Part shown: positions 6,801 through 7,175 of the stretch, in pieces
Numbering within the stretch: position 1 is the first letter of the stretch
Layout of the letters: every line of letters begins with the position of its first letter
Source: Verrucomicrobia bacterium UBA1727
GTDB taxonomy: Bacteria; Verrucomicrobiota; Kiritimatiellia; RFP12; UBA1067
DNA length: 7,175 bases
NCBI GenBank assembly: GCA_002315875.1
Contig: DCIL01000006.1
Location: 1-7,175 of the forward strand
Direction: 5' to 3'
Program-made: the position numbers and the translations under genes
Notes under the pieces: generated by a model
Told to the model about the DNA's origin: nothing
Databases searched by the model: none
Seen by the model: only the letters and a program-made list of their open reading frames with translations

Positions 6801-7006
6801 GTATTGTTGGGCACATCGACGAAAAGGTAGTTATTCGTGCCAGACGTTCCCGGAGCCGGCGAGCCACCACCAACAACTTCCCAGTTGCTCGCAGTCGTCC
6901 ATTTGTTGTCGCCCGCGCTTCCAGTCCATTTCAAAGTCGGATAAGCAAAGACATTAAGCGCGACTATCGCGCATAAAAACGCGGCAATGACGGCACAAAA
7001 TCTCAT
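3848..7006 (-). CDS. Large secreted protein with two LamG-like domains and beta-strand-rich flanks
   Basis: This is a complete 1052-residue protein. A Sec signal peptide (hydrophobic residues 5-18, likely cut after Ala21) is followed by LKWTGSAGDNKWTTASNW, a common opening of Verrucomicrobiota surface proteins. Residues about 22-385 are strand-rich, with an autotransporter-type repeat (FSGTTTVNAGTLELK, 366-380). LamG-like domain 1 (about 388-610) shows AYWSFDG (391-397), FTVSVWLKP and WHHIVCVHELHKISIWIDG (539-557). Domain 2 (about 628-850) shows AKWTFDKDL, WAHIVVTYDG (765-774) and DDFRVW (823-828). Residues about 855-1010 return to low-complexity strands (NSGATLRAVG, GGGTLSGTISGKG). No catalytic motif, transmembrane anchor or classical sorting signal is visible; the C-terminus is LLKLGTILLVR. 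LamG folds usually bind glycans or proteins, so a surface adhesin or glycan-binding role is inferred. A strong Shine-Dalgarno supports the start. The gene is probably transcribed alone, with repeats directly after its stop. Confidence 0.92.
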   Translation of the reverse strand: MRFCAVIAAFLCAIVALNVFAYPTLKWTGSAGDNKWTTASNWEVVGGGSPAPGTSGTNNYLFVDVPNNTEITIDSSIIINDITITNSNSAVTNTLKISSAKDKNIKNFSTAVFTVNTNCVFNFNCYGPNPWSSSFNVFTLKGGGVIKMTKTRETWGGVIKVYSSTLSLETTGSGTESGAGTLGVKLMDDDAVLNIECDTYVKDLMFESGKHPTVKLNGHKLINVGGTSRNAIEADFLGDLSSTLSLMGPCDWKLLGTKSQHGTYEVRNSKLMFGTDATHPGGIASDATLSMRSCGIAYLFSNTSFGRLAGVGAPTYVSVPSGVTMTLNGTDSATETSFAGRLVGAGNFVKNGSDYKLSMSGSSPGFSGTTTVNAGTLELKRPIDYADDIVAYWSFDGTGDALLTDKIAGVKWSKYTTSGQIAPVKADFSGVYDDSIFFNTNSSVCHAYIDYNVTGYNAWWRTIDPTNFTVSVWLKPANTNRVGNGHFFNMGGWPGTDGALCKYQLLLLQFYKNGTDERIRGYNDNPSITLKKSIVDGNWHHIVCVHELHKISIWIDGELGGAYTDNSHDLYISNNSMQIGGKDGWGRGFCGGMDELIIANGSWTKARIQEEYKRVRRVNEARALPTPAAKWTFDKDLIDEIGGVELVNGGTTTVVPATRTGAYGKCVDLKSADRNFKIKDGDPYPFPSGSQKFTISLRYQIYDAPEYSHTFSLGDTATANKFIGIGFSSACRYNSVNWSRVKESSVSLLITDQNNPGKVDSVVSWAHIVVTYDGTTIKAYRDGAYVTSSAAALNITPNMFNFGDYPNQKDQTTASRRAGSYVDDFRVWTNCCLTADQVALLARSLENGDESGQLTNSVVTVNSGATLRAVGTGNAVKSLSAEGAVEIGLDSSLTAGGGTLSGTISGKGRLTFTSAADLSSANAANFEGDVEVKGGETKLNSSFAKGRVVLKGGSVSGAANDVVVDDGATIVHNADIPKTATIATTGALVLPTNLTITLTGNKPKYGEMVVATGGSLVLPASTDGWTIPSGFKLSTKNNQLRLLKLGTILLVR

Positions 7007-7012
7007 ACCAAT

Positions 7013-7018
7013 CTCCTT
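7013..7018 (-). promoter_or_regulatory. Strong Shine-Dalgarno of the LamG-protein gene
   Basis: AAGGAG on the minus strand (within AGAAGGAGAT) lies 6 bases before the ATG at 7006, an ideal spacing. It fixes the start and contrasts with the two left-hand genes, which have no visible Shine-Dalgarno. Confidence 0.85.
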
Positions 7019-7175
7019 CTTTTCGACTTACTACAACTTTCCCAATTGAGTTGGACTATATGCGGCTTTGGCCGCACCTCGCCCACCTTCGACAGCCGCC
7101 GGACTTACTCGCTCACCCGAACTAAACCCTTGGCGTCACTGCCGCGTAGCATATCAAAACAGACTTTCATGCGTC
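7019..7175 (-). promoter_or_regulatory. Upstream region of the LamG-protein gene with a hairpin
   Basis: A perfect inverted repeat TGCGGC-TTTG-GCCGCA lies at 7061-7076. It has no T-run on either side, so it is not a classical terminator; a leader structure or operator is possible. A TATAGT hexamer (7060-7055, minus strand) could be a -10 with a leader of about 40 bases, but no -35 is seen. A 21-codon frame from ATG at 7170 has no ribosome site or recognisable content. No gene is called here. Confidence 0.3.

Noticed and set aside
7061..7076. Rho-independent terminator
   Set aside because: The stem is G+C-rich but no T-run follows on either strand.
7105..7170. 21-codon minus-strand frame at the right edge
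   Set aside because: It has no ribosome site, no recognisable sequence and is too short to judge.

Overview
The window reads as chromosomal DNA from a Verrucomicrobiota-type bacterium, most like the gut or anaerobic Kiritimatiellota. This is inferred from the gene set: a very large secreted LamG/beta-strand-repeat protein, a two-domain DUF1080 lipoprotein, a GH109-like exported oxidoreductase and a RAYT-type transposase. No rRNA or other phylogenetic marker is present, so the placement is moderate at best. All four recognisable genes lie on the minus strand, so the window reads from right to left. No tRNA, rRNA, CRISPR array or plus-strand gene was found.

Right part (about 3848-7175): a roughly 170-base leader with a strong Shine-Dalgarno site precedes a 1052-residue secreted protein. 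It has an N-terminal beta-strand-rich region, two LamG-like jelly-roll domains, and a C-terminal beta-strand-rich region. It is probably a surface or secreted glycan-binding or adhesin-like protein.

Middle part (about 2485-3847): a REP-associated tyrosine (HUH/Y1) transposase gene with an unusual set of repeats around and inside it. Three perfect 31-bp direct copies of a GGGGTCTGTCCCC-centred element begin 2 bp after the LamG stop codon. One inverted copy of the core lies inside the transposase coding region. An A/T-rich array with an exact 10-bp period lies just upstream of the likely transposase promoter. The coding region itself carries two separate 18-bp tandem arrays, each encoding hexapeptide repeats.

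Left part (1-2463): a two-gene unit. A lipoprotein with two DUF1080 (3-keto-glycoside hydrolase/lyase fold) domains is followed after 20 bases by a Tat-exported, lipobox-bearing GH109-like Gfo/Idh/MocA oxidoreductase that runs off the left edge. Together they suggest extracytoplasmic glycoside cleavage through transient C3 oxidation: an NAD-dependent enzyme makes or uses 3-keto sugars, and a DUF1080 partner cleaves them. A good sigma70-like promoter with an extended -10 sits at the very end of the transposase gene and would give an almost leaderless mRNA for this unit.

The points most worth a second look are the RAYT/repeat locus, the helically phased 10-bp array, and the promoter placed at the transposase terminus. 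The genes belong to known families; the novelty, if any, is in the repeats and the arrangement.
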